From NCBI GenBank assembly GCA_002733155.1, contig NVUO01000014.1, positions 32,355 through 38,181 on the forward strand: a DNA stretch of 5,827 bases. The letters are read 5' to 3'. Positions 1 through 5,827 of this stretch are shown piece by piece. The notes beneath the pieces are model-generated. The model saw only the letters and a list, made by a program, of their open reading frames with translations, did not search any database and was not told where the DNA came from. A program made the translations under genes and the position numbers. Each line of letters begins with the position of its first letter. Within the stretch, counting starts at the first letter, position 1. The stretch is from Sulfurimonas sp. GTDB taxonomy: Bacteria > Campylobacterota > Campylobacteria > Campylobacterales > Sulfurimonadaceae.

Positions 1-143
1 GGACTATATGCACCAGCAGTATTGTCATTATCTTCTGTACCATAGTATAGTTTTACATTACCAGATACTTTTGTGTTTTCAATTGCGAACGCACTTGAAC
101 CTATTAGCATCGCTGCTATTAAACTTAACTTCGTAAATTTCAT
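1..143 (-). CDS. Porin-like outer membrane protein, N-terminal fragment
   Basis: The minus strand encodes 47 codons before running off the window edge. The protein starts MKFTKLSLIAAMLIGSSAFA, a typical Sec signal peptide: basic n-region, hydrophobic core and a small-residue AFA cleavage site near residue 20. The mature part begins IENTKVSGNVKLYYGTEDND. A short charged stretch leading into an alternating 'VSGNVKLYYGT' strand resembles the first beta-strand of the OprD-like or major porins common in Campylobacterota. That assignment is from memory of the family and from only about 27 mature residues. I chose the ATG at 143 because AAAGGA lies 5 nt upstream. An in-frame ATG at 149 would abut that ribosome binding site directly. 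Any small exported beta-rich protein would fit equally well, so the reading frame and export are more certain than the porin label. Confidence 0.62.
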   Translation of the reverse strand, partial: MKFTKLSLIAAMLIGSSAFAIENTKVSGNVKLYYGTEDNDNTAGAYS

Positions 144-182
144 ATTCATCCTTTTTTTGAAACATCTCTTAATGTTGACGGT

Positions 183-188
183 ATTATG
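183..188 (-). promoter_or_regulatory. Possible -10 box for the porin-like gene
   Basis: On the minus strand CATAAT lies about 40 nt upstream of the chosen start and would give a leader of roughly 33 nt. No recognisable -35 box is present, which is usual for sigma-70 promoters in Campylobacterota. The whole 150-294 region is extremely AT-rich, so a -10-like hexamer is expected by chance and this call is weak. Apart from this box and the plus-strand box at 284-289, I see nothing else definite in the intergenic region. Confidence 0.25.
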
Positions 189-283
189 TCATTATTAACT
201 TTAAATTTATTTTAAATTTTACTTATATTTTACAATTCATTATTAATTTTAGTGAAAATTAACGTTTTATTTACTATTTTTAG

Positions 284-289
284 TATAAT
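284..289 (+). promoter_or_regulatory. -10 box abutting the lipoprotein start codon
   Basis: A perfect TATAAT, preceded by a T-rich stretch (TTTACTATTTTTAG), ends only 5 nt before the ATG at 295. Standard spacing puts transcription start at about 294-297, at the start codon itself. No Shine-Dalgarno sequence is visible in the 15 nt before the ATG. If the box is real, the message is leaderless. In such AT-rich DNA a chance TATAAT is also possible. Confidence 0.45.
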
Positions 290-294
290 TTGTT

Positions 295-771
295 ATGAAA
301 AAAATTTTACTAATAATACCAATGGTCTTAATATTGAACTCTTGTTCACAAGTTGATGGAGCAAACCCATCTCAAAATAAAGCAGTAAATGCATTTGCTG
401 GGAAAAAAGAAAAAAAAACAGGTTTTTTACAAAATTCTCTAGATAAGTGGCTTAAAGAAGAATGGTCACCTATAGTATCTGGTACTAAGGCTCCAAGTGC
501 ACAAACTAAAGTTAAAATTATTCCAAATAAAGATGGCTCTGCAAAATTAGTTGTTGTTAAAACAGGTTTAGTTCTAAAAGAGATGACTAAGGAGCAAGTT
601 AAGAAGCAAAAGCTTGTTCAAACTAAATATAAAGATGAAAATAGACATTTTACCTTACAAGAATATGTAGATAAAATACAAGTATATAATTCATCTCATA
701 CATCAGATGAAAAAAATTCACATACTGCAAAAATCAATTTCATGCCTGTTATAGGGAAAAGTAAGCACTAG
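295..771 (+). CDS. Small basic lipoprotein of unknown function
   Basis: I do not recognise this 158-residue protein. Residues 1-17 form a lipoprotein signal: Lys2-Lys3, a hydrophobic core (ILLIIPMVLIL), then lipobox LNSC with the lipidated cysteine at 17. Serine at +2 would favour the outer membrane by the E. coli Lol rule, whose validity here is assumed. The mature protein of about 142 residues is Lys-rich and has no further membrane segment. A segment with aromatic and charged residues (FLQNSLDKWLKEEWSP, 44-59) looks amphipathic and helical. A beta-type stretch (KVKIIPNKDGSAKLVVV) follows, then a charged helical region near 95-130. The start at 295 is supported by the signal peptide, since the next Met (residue 10) would leave too short a signal. 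No ribosome binding site is visible. Codons near residue 40 contain an A9 run (410-418). The TAG stop lies within a palindromic repeat. It is probably a monocistronic gene, convergent with fabI. Confidence 0.75.
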   Translation: MKKILLIIPMVLILNSCSQVDGANPSQNKAVNAFAGKKEKKTGFLQNSLDKWLKEEWSPIVSGTKAPSAQTKVKIIPNKDGSAKLVVVKTGLVLKEMTKEQVKKQKLVQTKYKDENRHFTLQEYVDKIQVYNSSHTSDEKNSHTAKINFMPVIGKSKH

Positions 772-807
772 ATTCTGAATTAAATTCAAAATGACGAAGA
801 CATTTAT

Positions 808-891
808 ATTCTGAGTTACAACATTATCATTCTGGATTACGAGATTACTATTCTGGGTTACAACATTGTCATTCTGGGCTTAACCCAGAAT
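808..891 (+). repeat. Four tandem 21-nt units
   Basis: Four contiguous units of exactly 21 nt start at 808, 829, 850 and 871, each opening with ATTCTG. The first three share the pattern ATTCTGRRTTACRASATT followed by a variable trinucleotide (ATC, ACT or GTC). Units 1 and 3 differ at only two positions. The fourth keeps ATTCTGGG but switches to a palindromic second half, becoming the right-hand hairpin of the surrounding element. A plus-strand frame is open across the units, because 21 is divisible by three, but it has no usable start codon and is not called as a gene. Confidence 0.8.
871..891. repeat. Perfect 8-bp stem hairpin near the fabI 3' end
   Basis: ATTCTGGG and CCCAGAAT form a perfect 8-bp stem around the 5-nt loop CTTAA. 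It sits 19 nt beyond the fabI stop in the direction of fabI transcription. It is the strongest fold in the region and could mark the 3' end of the gap–pgk–tpiA–fabI message. There is no following U-run on either strand, so intrinsic termination is not supported. Confidence 0.6.
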
Positions 892-910
892 CTAATAACT
901 TAAGCTTATA

Positions 911-1741
<831 letters not shown>

Positions 1742-1782
1742 TTAATTTTATTTATTATTTAACTCTCTGAACAATTAACTAT

Positions 1783-1845
1783 TAGATTCCAAGTCAAGCT
1801 TGGAATGACAAAATTAGCGTCACTCTAAACTTGAACCCCAAGAAT
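1783..1845. repeat. Second palindromic repeat pair between tpiA and fabI
   Basis: The arm at 1783-1809 begins TAGATTCC and ends GGAATGAC. It contains a perfect 8-bp palindrome (ATTCCAAG/CTTGGAAT) around TCAAG. A degenerate inverted copy lies at 1819-1845 (GTCACTCT to CAAGAAT), separated by 9 nt. In minus-strand RNA, the inner 15 nt of the two arms could pair with one mismatch when G-U wobbles are allowed. The outer ends, and the TYAAG centre, are shared with the element at 769-894, so both belong to one family. It occupies half of the 125-nt tpiA–fabI gap, where it may affect read-through or message stability. Confidence 0.7.
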
Positions 1846-1854
1846 ATTTCGGTT

Positions 1855-2562
1855 CTATTTTTCTAAATCCTGCGCAAACTGTATCATTGTACAAAAGTGT
1901 TTAGCATACAAGGCTGCACTCCCAACTAAGATACCATCCACATTTTTAAGTTCTAAAACTTCTTTAGCATTAGTAACTTTAATACTGCCTCCATATAAAA
2001 GTGGTGCTAAAGATTTTTCTTTTAGCTCTTTATGTATAAATTCAATATCTTTTAGTGTAGGAGTTAAACCAGTACCTATAGCCCAAACTGGCTCATATGC
2101 AATAATTAATTTTTTATAACTTGTATCAATACCTTCATATTGTTTAGATATATATGACATCATTTTATCATGTCCAGCTTCTCTTTTATCTAATGGTTCC
2201 CCTACACAATAAACTATTTTATATAATAAATCTTTATAATAATTAAACTTTTTAACTATCTCTTCTTGAGTCTCACCAAAAATATGACGACGCTCACTAT
2301 GACCAATTAAAATAGTTTTAATTTCAAACTCATCTAATTGCTCTTGAGCTATTTCCCCTGTAAAGGCACCGTTAAAAGCTGGATGTGCATTTTGGGCTCC
2401 AATTGTAAGTTTTCCAGTATGCTTGATTAAACTACTTGCAACAGGAAAAACTAATACCTTTTGGGTATTGGCTTTTTTTATTAAAAAATTTTCTATTTCA
2501 GTTATATAAGCCTGCGTCTTTGAACGTGTAAAATTAGTTTTTAAATTTGCTGCAATTATCAT
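1855..2562 (-). CDS. tpiA: Triose-phosphate isomerase
   Basis: TpiA interconverts dihydroxyacetone phosphate and glyceraldehyde 3-phosphate in the cytoplasm, serving glycolysis and gluconeogenesis. The TIM-barrel landmarks are in order. Asn6 and Lys8 sit in AANLKTN, Lys being the active-site electrophile. His88 lies in GHSERR, and catalytic Glu157 lies in AYEPVWAIGTG, which leads into the mobile loop 6. The phosphate-binding motifs are YGGSIK (190-195) and DGILVGSAAL (209-218). The last reads VGSAAL where VGGASL is usual, a mild substitution. At 235 residues it is shorter than the usual ~250, as is common in Campylobacterota. The ATG lies 4 nt after the pgk stop and its GAGGA ribosome binding site is inside the last codons of pgk, indicating translational coupling. 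Confidence 0.97.
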   Translation of the reverse strand: MIIAANLKTNFTRSKTQAYITEIENFLIKKANTQKVLVFPVASSLIKHTGKLTIGAQNAHPAFNGAFTGEIAQEQLDEFEIKTILIGHSERRHIFGETQEEIVKKFNYYKDLLYKIVYCVGEPLDKREAGHDKMMSYISKQYEGIDTSYKKLIIAYEPVWAIGTGLTPTLKDIEFIHKELKEKSLAPLLYGGSIKVTNAKEVLELKNVDGILVGSAALYAKHFCTMIQFAQDLEK

Positions 2563-2566
2563 ATAA

Positions 2567-3763
2567 TTAATCCTCTATAACTAATGGTAATACCCCTGGA
2601 AGGACTTTACCTTCTAATAACTCCAAAGAAGCTCCACCACCAGTTGAGATAAAACTTATCTCTTCATCTACACCAATTCTTTGAACAAGGTCAGCTGTAT
2701 CACCCCCACCAACGACAGTAGTTGCATAAGAATCAGCTACAAAGTGTGCTATTTTAGAAGATCCTCTAGCAAACTTATCCATCTCATACACACCCATAGG
2801 TCCATTCCAAAGTATAGTCTGTACATCAGCTAAAACTTCACGATAAAGTCTAACAGTAGCTGGACCAATATCTAGTCCCATCCAACCATCTGGTATCTCT
2901 TGAGCTGGAGTTAATTTACTAATTGAATCTGCACAAAACTTCTCAGCAGCTACTACATCAACTGGTAAATAAAGTTTCACACCAAGTTTAGTAGCCTGAT
3001 CCATAATATGTTGCGCATCATTTAATAAATCATCTTCTACAAGTGAGTTTCCAACATCGTATCCAAGTTGTTTTAAAAAGGTAAATGCCATGCCTCCCCC
3101 GATTAAAATCTTGTCAACCTTAGGAAGTAAATTTATAAGAGCTTCTAATTTACCTGACACTTTTGAACCACCAATTATGGCTGCAAATGGACGAGCAGGA
3201 TTATTTATTAGTTTCGCAAAAAAGTCAATCTCTTTTAAAAGTAAAAAACCTGCAGCCTTATGACTTACATCAAAATATTCTGTAATTCCAGCTACAGATG
3301 AGTGTGCCCTATGACTTACGCCAAAAGCATCATTTATATAAAAATCAGCCATTGATGCTAATTTAGATGAAAAATTTTTATCATTCTTCATCTCACCAGA
3401 TTCATAACGTGTATTTTCTAAAAGAAGTATCTTATGACGTTCAAGTTCTTTAGCCTTTGTTATTGCATCTTCGCCAACTACATCTAAAGCTAATGTTACT
3501 TCTCTTTTTAATAATTGTTGAAGACGACGTGCAATTGGAGCTAAAGTATATTTTTTATCTTTTTCACCTTTTGGACGACCTAAATGGGAGGCTAAAATAA
3601 TTGCACAGTCTTGATCTAAACAGTAGTTGATAGTAGCTATAGCTGAACGTATCCTTCTATCATCAGAAATATTACCAAACTCATCCATTGGTACATTAAA
3701 ATCACATCTAATAAAAACTTTTTTAGAGTTTAAGTCAAGGTTTTTTATATTTAATAATTCCAA
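2567..3763 (-). CDS. pgk: Phosphoglycerate kinase, TTG start
   Basis: Pgk transfers phosphate between 1,3-bisphosphoglycerate and ADP, forming ATP and 3-phosphoglycerate, and works in reverse in gluconeogenesis. The 398-residue length is standard. The N-domain substrate motifs are RCDFNVP (19-25), [15 protein letters not shown] (58-66), ENTRYESGE and [12 protein letters not shown] (145-156). The C-domain nucleotide motifs are [12 protein letters not shown] (198-209), [19 protein letters not shown] (318-327), VVGGGDTAD (350-358) and [18 protein letters not shown]. The start codon is TTG: the first internal Met (residue 26) follows the essential RCDFNVP, no upstream in-frame ATG exists, and AAGGA lies 5 nt before the TTG. 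It sits between gap (8 nt upstream) and tpiA (4 nt downstream) in one operon. Confidence 0.97.
   Translation of the reverse strand: MELLNIKNLDLNSKKVFIRCDFNVPMDEFGNISDDRRIRSAIATINYCLDQDCAIILASHLGRPKGEKDKKYTLAPIARRLQQLLKREVTLALDVVGEDAITKAKELERHKILLLENTRYESGEMKNDKNFSSKLASMADFYINDAFGVSHRAHSSVAGITEYFDVSHKAAGFLLLKEIDFFAKLINNPARPFAAIIGGSKVSGKLEALINLLPKVDKILIGGGMAFTFLKQLGYDVGNSLVEDDLLNDAQHIMDQATKLGVKLYLPVDVVAAEKFCADSISKLTPAQEIPDGWMGLDIGPATVRLYREVLADVQTILWNGPMGVYEMDKFARGSSKIAHFVADSYATTVVGGGDTADLVQRIGVDEEISFISTGGGASLELLEGKVLPGVLPLVIED
2571..2575 (-). promoter_or_regulatory. tpiA ribosome binding site inside pgk
   Basis: GAGGA on the minus strand lies 8 nt before the tpiA ATG and is formed by the final Glu-Asp codons of pgk. 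Ribosomes finishing pgk would uncover or re-use it. Confidence 0.75.
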
Positions 3764-3768
3764 ATTTT

Positions 3769-3773
3769 TCCTT
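3769..3773 (-). promoter_or_regulatory. pgk ribosome binding site overlapping the gap stop
   Basis: AAGGA on the minus strand shares bases with the gap stop codon (TAAGGA) and stands 5 nt before the TTG of pgk. It is the main evidence for the TTG start and suggests coupled translation of gap and pgk. Confidence 0.8.
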
Positions 3774-4773
3774 ATTTACTTATATGCATAGCCATATCTA
3801 TCAGACGCATTGAATAAGCCCATTCATTATCATACCAAGCCATGATTTTAATCATATCACCACCAATAACCTGAGTTAAATCTTCAGCTACTATAGAACT
3901 ATATTCACAACCTACAAAATCTTGAGATACACGCATATCTTTATCCATCAATAAAAGACCCTTAAGTCTCCCCTCAGCTGCTTTATTAAATACTTCTGTA
4001 ACTTCTTCTTTTGTAGTTTGTTTAGATACAACTACATTTAAATCAAGCATAGATACATCAGGAGTTGGAACACGAACAGATTGTCCATGAAGTTTACCTT
4101 TTAGATGTGGCATTACAAGGCTAATTGCTTTTGCAGCACCAGTTGTTGTTGGAATCATATTAATAGCACCTGCACGTGAACGGCGTTTATCTTTTGAGTG
4201 TTTTACATCTAAAATATTTTGATCATTTGTATATGAATGTATAGTAGTCATTAGACCTTTTTCAATACCAAAAGCATCATCTAATACACGGGCTACTGGA
4301 CCTAAACAGTTAGTAGTACAAGATGCATTTGATACTATTTTTTGTCCAGCATATAATTCTTCATTTACACCCATTACAAAGGTATCTGTCAAGTTGTCTT
4401 TTGAAGGTGCTGAAAATAAAACTTTATCAACCCCATTGTTTATATGTATTTGTGCAGATTCTTGAGTTAAAAATACACCTGTACATTCTAAAACTATATC
4501 AGCACCACAATCAGCAAATTTAAGATTCTTAGGATCACGATCAGAAAAAACTCTAATATTTTGTCCATCTACACTTATATTATCTTCATCGATTTTCTCA
4601 ACATCACTTTTAAAAGTTCCATGAACAGAATCATTTTTTAATAGATACAGCATCATATCCATACTTGCCATGTCATTGATAGCTACAATTTTTACATCAT
4701 CTCTAGTTGCTGCTATACGTGCCACACAACGACCGATTCTACCAAATCCATTAATTGCTATTTTTAATGCCAT
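3772..4773 (-). CDS. gap: Glyceraldehyde-3-phosphate dehydrogenase
   Basis: The enzyme oxidatively phosphorylates glyceraldehyde 3-phosphate to 1,3-bisphosphoglycerate, and the reverse in gluconeogenesis, feeding Pgk encoded next. The 333 residues are full length for the tetrameric phosphorylating class. The Rossmann motif INGFGRIGR is at 7-15. Asp34 in AINDM is at the position that binds the adenine ribose and fits NAD preference, though this alone does not decide between NAD and NADP. The nucleophile Cys152 lies in SNASCTTNC (148-156) and the base His179 in [10 protein letters not shown]. The catalytic-domain motifs [10 protein letters not shown] (207-216), VRVPTPDVS (233-241) and WYDNEWAYS (313-321) are intact. 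The ATG at 4773 has AGGA 7 nt upstream (4781-4784). It is the first gene of the gap–pgk–tpiA unit, divergent from nadD. Confidence 0.97.
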   Translation of the reverse strand: MALKIAINGFGRIGRCVARIAATRDDVKIVAINDMASMDMMLYLLKNDSVHGTFKSDVEKIDEDNISVDGQNIRVFSDRDPKNLKFADCGADIVLECTGVFLTQESAQIHINNGVDKVLFSAPSKDNLTDTFVMGVNEELYAGQKIVSNASCTTNCLGPVARVLDDAFGIEKGLMTTIHSYTNDQNILDVKHSKDKRRSRAGAINMIPTTTGAAKAISLVMPHLKGKLHGQSVRVPTPDVSMLDLNVVVSKQTTKEEVTEVFNKAAEGRLKGLLLMDKDMRVSQDFVGCEYSSIVAEDLTQVIGGDMIKIMAWYDNEWAYSMRLIDMAMHISK

Positions 4774-4829
4774 TTATATTTCCTAGTATCTATAAGTAGT
4801 CTTTTTACTTATCTAAAATAATTTGAGAA

Positions 4830-4835
4830 ATTTTA
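4830..4835 (-). promoter_or_regulatory. Candidate -10 box of the gap operon
   Basis: On the minus strand TAAAAT, preceded by TTAAGG, would start transcription near 4823 and leave a leader of about 50 nt carrying the AGGA ribosome binding site. There is no clear -35 box. The region between the divergent gap and nadD genes is only 91 nt, so this promoter and the nadD promoter lie within about 20 nt of each other on opposite strands. Confidence 0.45.
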
Positions 4836-4847
4836 CCTTAATTTAGC

Positions 4848-4853
4848 TATAAT
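4848..4853 (+). promoter_or_regulatory. -10 box of nadD with very short leader
   Basis: TTTAGCTATAAT contains a perfect TATAAT and closely matches the extended T-rich -10 region typical of Campylobacter and Helicobacter sigma-70 promoters. Normal spacing predicts transcription start near 4860, only about 5 nt before the nadD ATG. No Shine-Dalgarno sequence lies between the box and the start codon. Confidence 0.6.
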
Positions 4854-4864
4854 TCACTTTAATT

Positions 4865-5353
4865 ATGGATACAATTGCACTTTTTGGTGGCTCTTTTGAC
4901 CCACCACATATCGGTCACGAGGCTATTGTTAAAGCTTTACAAAAATTTAAAAATGTCGATAAAATTATAATATTGCCTACATTTTTAAATCCCTTTAAAT
5001 CAAAATCTTTTGCTTCAGCCATAAATAGGCTGAATTGCCTAAGGACTAGATTTCATGGCTTTGATCGTGTTGAAATTTCTGATTATGAAATAATACAAGG
5101 ACAAAAAGTACCATCAATACAAAGTGTTAAACACTTTTTAAAATTATATAAACATATATATTTAGTTATAGGGGCTGACAACTTAGCTTGCCTAAATAAG
5201 TGGCAAAGTTATGATGAGTTAAAAGATTTAGTTACGTTTATTGTAGCTACTAGAGATGATATAGATATACCAAAAGAGTATATAAGTCTGAATATAAATG
5301 AAGATATATCGTCTACATTAATAAGAGAGAAGGATAAACAGAGTAAATTCTAA
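4865..5353 (+). CDS. nadD: Nicotinate-mononucleotide adenylyltransferase, short C-terminus
   Basis: NadD joins ATP and nicotinate mononucleotide to make deamido-NAD, the penultimate step of NAD synthesis in the cytoplasm. The nucleotidyltransferase signature GGSFDPPHIGH is at 8-18, with the HxGH pair His15 and His18. LPTFLNPFKSK (37-47) fits the substrate loop, VIGADNL (101-107) and Trp113 follow, and the ISSTLIR signature is at 148-154. The protein ends only 8 residues after ISSTLIR. Relatives I recall carry about 15-25 more residues, including a YIP-type helix, and reach 180-190 residues. The ATG at 4865 fits the family N-terminus. There is no ribosome binding site, and a -10 box ends 11 nt upstream. 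The frame after the stop stays open for 28 codons to a TAG overlapping rsfS, so a nonsense mutation is possible. The core motifs are all present, so activity is likely. Confidence 0.92.
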   Translation: MDTIALFGGSFDPPHIGHEAIVKALQKFKNVDKIIILPTFLNPFKSKSFASAINRLNCLRTRFHGFDRVEISDYEIIQGQKVPSIQSVKHFLKLYKHIYLVIGADNLACLNKWQSYDELKDLVTFIVATRDDIDIPKEYISLNINEDISSTLIREKDKQSKF

Positions 5354-5413
5354 TCTTCTCCGGCTAAACATTTATTTTATAAATATTTGCTCGTCAAAGG
5401 AATTTACACTATA

Positions 5414-5418
5414 AAGGA
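5414..5418 (+). promoter_or_regulatory. Ribosome binding site deciding the rsfS TTG start
   Basis: AAGGA lies 6 nt before the TTG at 5425. There is no ATG or GTG at a usable distance in this frame, so this site fixes the start. Confidence 0.75.
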
Positions 5419-5424
5419 AAAACA

Positions 5425-5757
5425 TTGCAAAGCAGAATAGAAAAAATCACAAGCATACTAGATAAAAACAAAGCTGAGGGTATAGAAGCTTTTGACTTAA
5501 GAGAAAAAAATTACTTTGTTGATTATGCAATAATTGCTTCATCTCTTGGTATTAAACATACTACAGCCTTACTGAATCATTTAAAAGATGAACTCAAACC
5601 TAAAGAAAACTTCAATAATGTTGATGAGAGTGGGGACTGGGTTGTAATTGACTTAGGGGATATACTTATACACATAATGACACCTGAATACAGAGTAAAA
5701 TACGATATGGAACGATTTTTAAGTGATCTTGCAGATGGTAGGGAAGGTGAGGCTTAG
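5425..5757 (+). CDS. rsfS: Ribosomal silencing factor RsfS, TTG start
   Basis: RsfS (Iojap/YbeB family) binds protein uL14 on the 50S subunit and blocks joining with 30S, lowering translation when nutrients are scarce. The 110-residue length is normal. The family core is visible: the N-terminal helix RIEKITSILDKNKAEGIEAFDL, the strand segment NYFVDYAIIAS (29-39), then DWVVIDLGDILIHIMTP (71-87) and EYRVKYDMERFL (88-99). The last corresponds to the conserved 'P-x-x-R-x-x-Y-x-x-E' region that faces uL14. The start is TTG with AAGGA 6 nt upstream. The gene follows nadD by 71 nt, the usual neighbour in this phylum and in many bacteria. In relatives I recall, the two genes touch or overlap, so this gap is unusual and ties in with the short NadD. 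Confidence 0.95.
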   Translation: MQSRIEKITSILDKNKAEGIEAFDLREKNYFVDYAIIASSLGIKHTTALLNHLKDELKPKENFNNVDESGDWVVIDLGDILIHIMTPEYRVKYDMERFLSDLADGREGEA

Positions 5758-5766
5758 TCCTCACTT
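5745..5766. terminator. Weak hairpin across the rsfS stop codon
   Basis: GTGAGG (5747-5752) and CCTCAC (5759-5764) form a 6-bp stem, extendable by a G-T and an A-T pair, around the loop CTTAGT that contains most of the stop codon. TTATTT follows on the plus strand, which is only a poor U-tract. It also covers the stop codon of the probable convergent minus-strand gene, so it could serve both ends. Confidence 0.35.
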
Positions 5767-5827
5767 ATTTGAATATAAGTCCTCATGAGAATTTTCTAAA
5801 ATATTTCTATAATCATATATAGAATCT
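5761..5827 (-). CDS. Possible C-terminal end of a convergent gene
   Basis: One minus-strand frame is open from the window edge to a TGA at 5763-5761, giving 21 residues that end NILENSHEDLYSNK. The other two minus frames are closed by stops. The peptide is rich in charged and polar residues and looks protein-like, but it is too short to identify. Its stop would lie 3 nt from the end of rsfS, a tight convergent arrangement. Chance openness over 22 codons is possible. Confidence 0.4.
   Translation of the reverse strand, partial: DSIYDYRNILENSHEDLYSNK

Larger units (their letters stand above)
769..894. repeat. Composite palindromic repeat with inverted 27-nt ends
   Basis: Two 27-nt arms lie in inverted orientation at 769-795 and 868-894, matching at 21 of 27 positions by my count. 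Each begins TAGATTCTG at its outer end and finishes AATGAC at its inner end. Each arm is itself a palindrome with 8-nt half-sites around a 5-nt centre. The 72 nt between them contain tandem 21-nt units. The element fills nearly all of the 139-nt gap between the convergent lipoprotein and fabI genes. Its first three bases are the lipoprotein stop codon. Similar short palindromes ending AGATTC...GAATGAC are, from memory, scattered between genes of many bacteria. It may act as a bidirectional mRNA end or stabiliser, but no T-tract follows either arm, so I do not call a classical terminator. Confidence 0.75.

Noticed and set aside
161..176. AACAT/ATGTT inverted repeat in the porin leader as an operator or riboswitch
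   Set aside because: The 5-bp arms in AT-rich DNA are too short to distinguish from chance.
808..891. CRISPR-like array
   Set aside because: The 21-nt units are contiguous with no unique spacers, and no cas gene is present.
871..891. Classical Rho-independent terminator
   Set aside because: The 8-bp stem is good but no T-run follows on either strand.
784..903. Plus-strand frame through the 21-nt array encoding ILxYxI-type heptads
   Set aside because: The frame is open only because the period is a multiple of three. It has no ATG, GTG or TTG start and no ribosome binding site.
1745..1750. TAAAAT as a dedicated fabI -10 box
   Set aside because: The implied transcription start would fall within or beyond the fabI ribosome binding site, so it could not give a functional leader.
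4323..4523. 66-codon plus-strand open frame
   Set aside because: It lies wholly antisense to gap, whose protein motifs are intact, and its Leu/His/Gln-rich composition is typical of a shadow frame.
4844..4849. TAGCTA palindrome between gap and nadD as a regulator site
   Set aside because: It is six bases only and is part of the nadD -10 region, with no second half-site or flanking symmetry.

Overview
The window is AT-rich, ordinary chromosomal DNA from a member of the Campylobacterota (formerly Epsilonproteobacteria). It looks closer to the free-living Sulfurimonas/Arcobacter type than to a named species. This rests on three things. The gene order fabI–tpiA–pgk–gap, divergent from nadD–rsfS, is the one I remember from Campylobacter jejuni (Cj1400c–Cj1405). 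The FabI sequence resembles the Helicobacter/Campylobacter type. The -10 boxes have no clear -35 partner. No database search was made.

Layout. Positions 1-143 (minus strand) hold the first 47 codons of an exported porin-like protein. Positions 150-294 are an AT-rich divergent intergenic region. A small unrecognised lipoprotein gene follows at 295-771 (plus). Between it and fabI lies a composite palindromic/tandem repeat (769-894). On the minus strand, gap (4773-3772), pgk (3763-2567) and tpiA (2562-1855) are packed 8 and 4 nt apart and read as one glycolysis/gluconeogenesis operon. fabI (1729-911) follows after a 125-nt gap that contains a second, related inverted repeat (1783-1845). A 91-nt divergent promoter region separates gap from nadD (4865-5353), which is followed by rsfS (5425-5757). 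The end of an unidentified convergent minus-strand gene probably occupies 5761-5827.

Function. Gap, Pgk and TpiA catalyse three adjacent triose-phosphate steps. FabI performs the last reduction of each fatty-acid elongation cycle. NadD makes the NAD precursor deamido-NAD. RsfS silences idle 50S ribosomal subunits. All are housekeeping genes, and no defence, mobile-enzyme or secondary-metabolite system is visible.

The points that deserve attention are in the details. A palindromic repeat family brackets fabI, and one copy supplies the stop codon of the lipoprotein gene. Two genes have a TATAAT box almost touching the start codon and no ribosome binding site, suggesting leaderless or near-leaderless mRNAs. 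pgk and rsfS have TTG starts. NadD appears C-terminally shortened, with an open continuation beyond its stop that would overlap rsfS.
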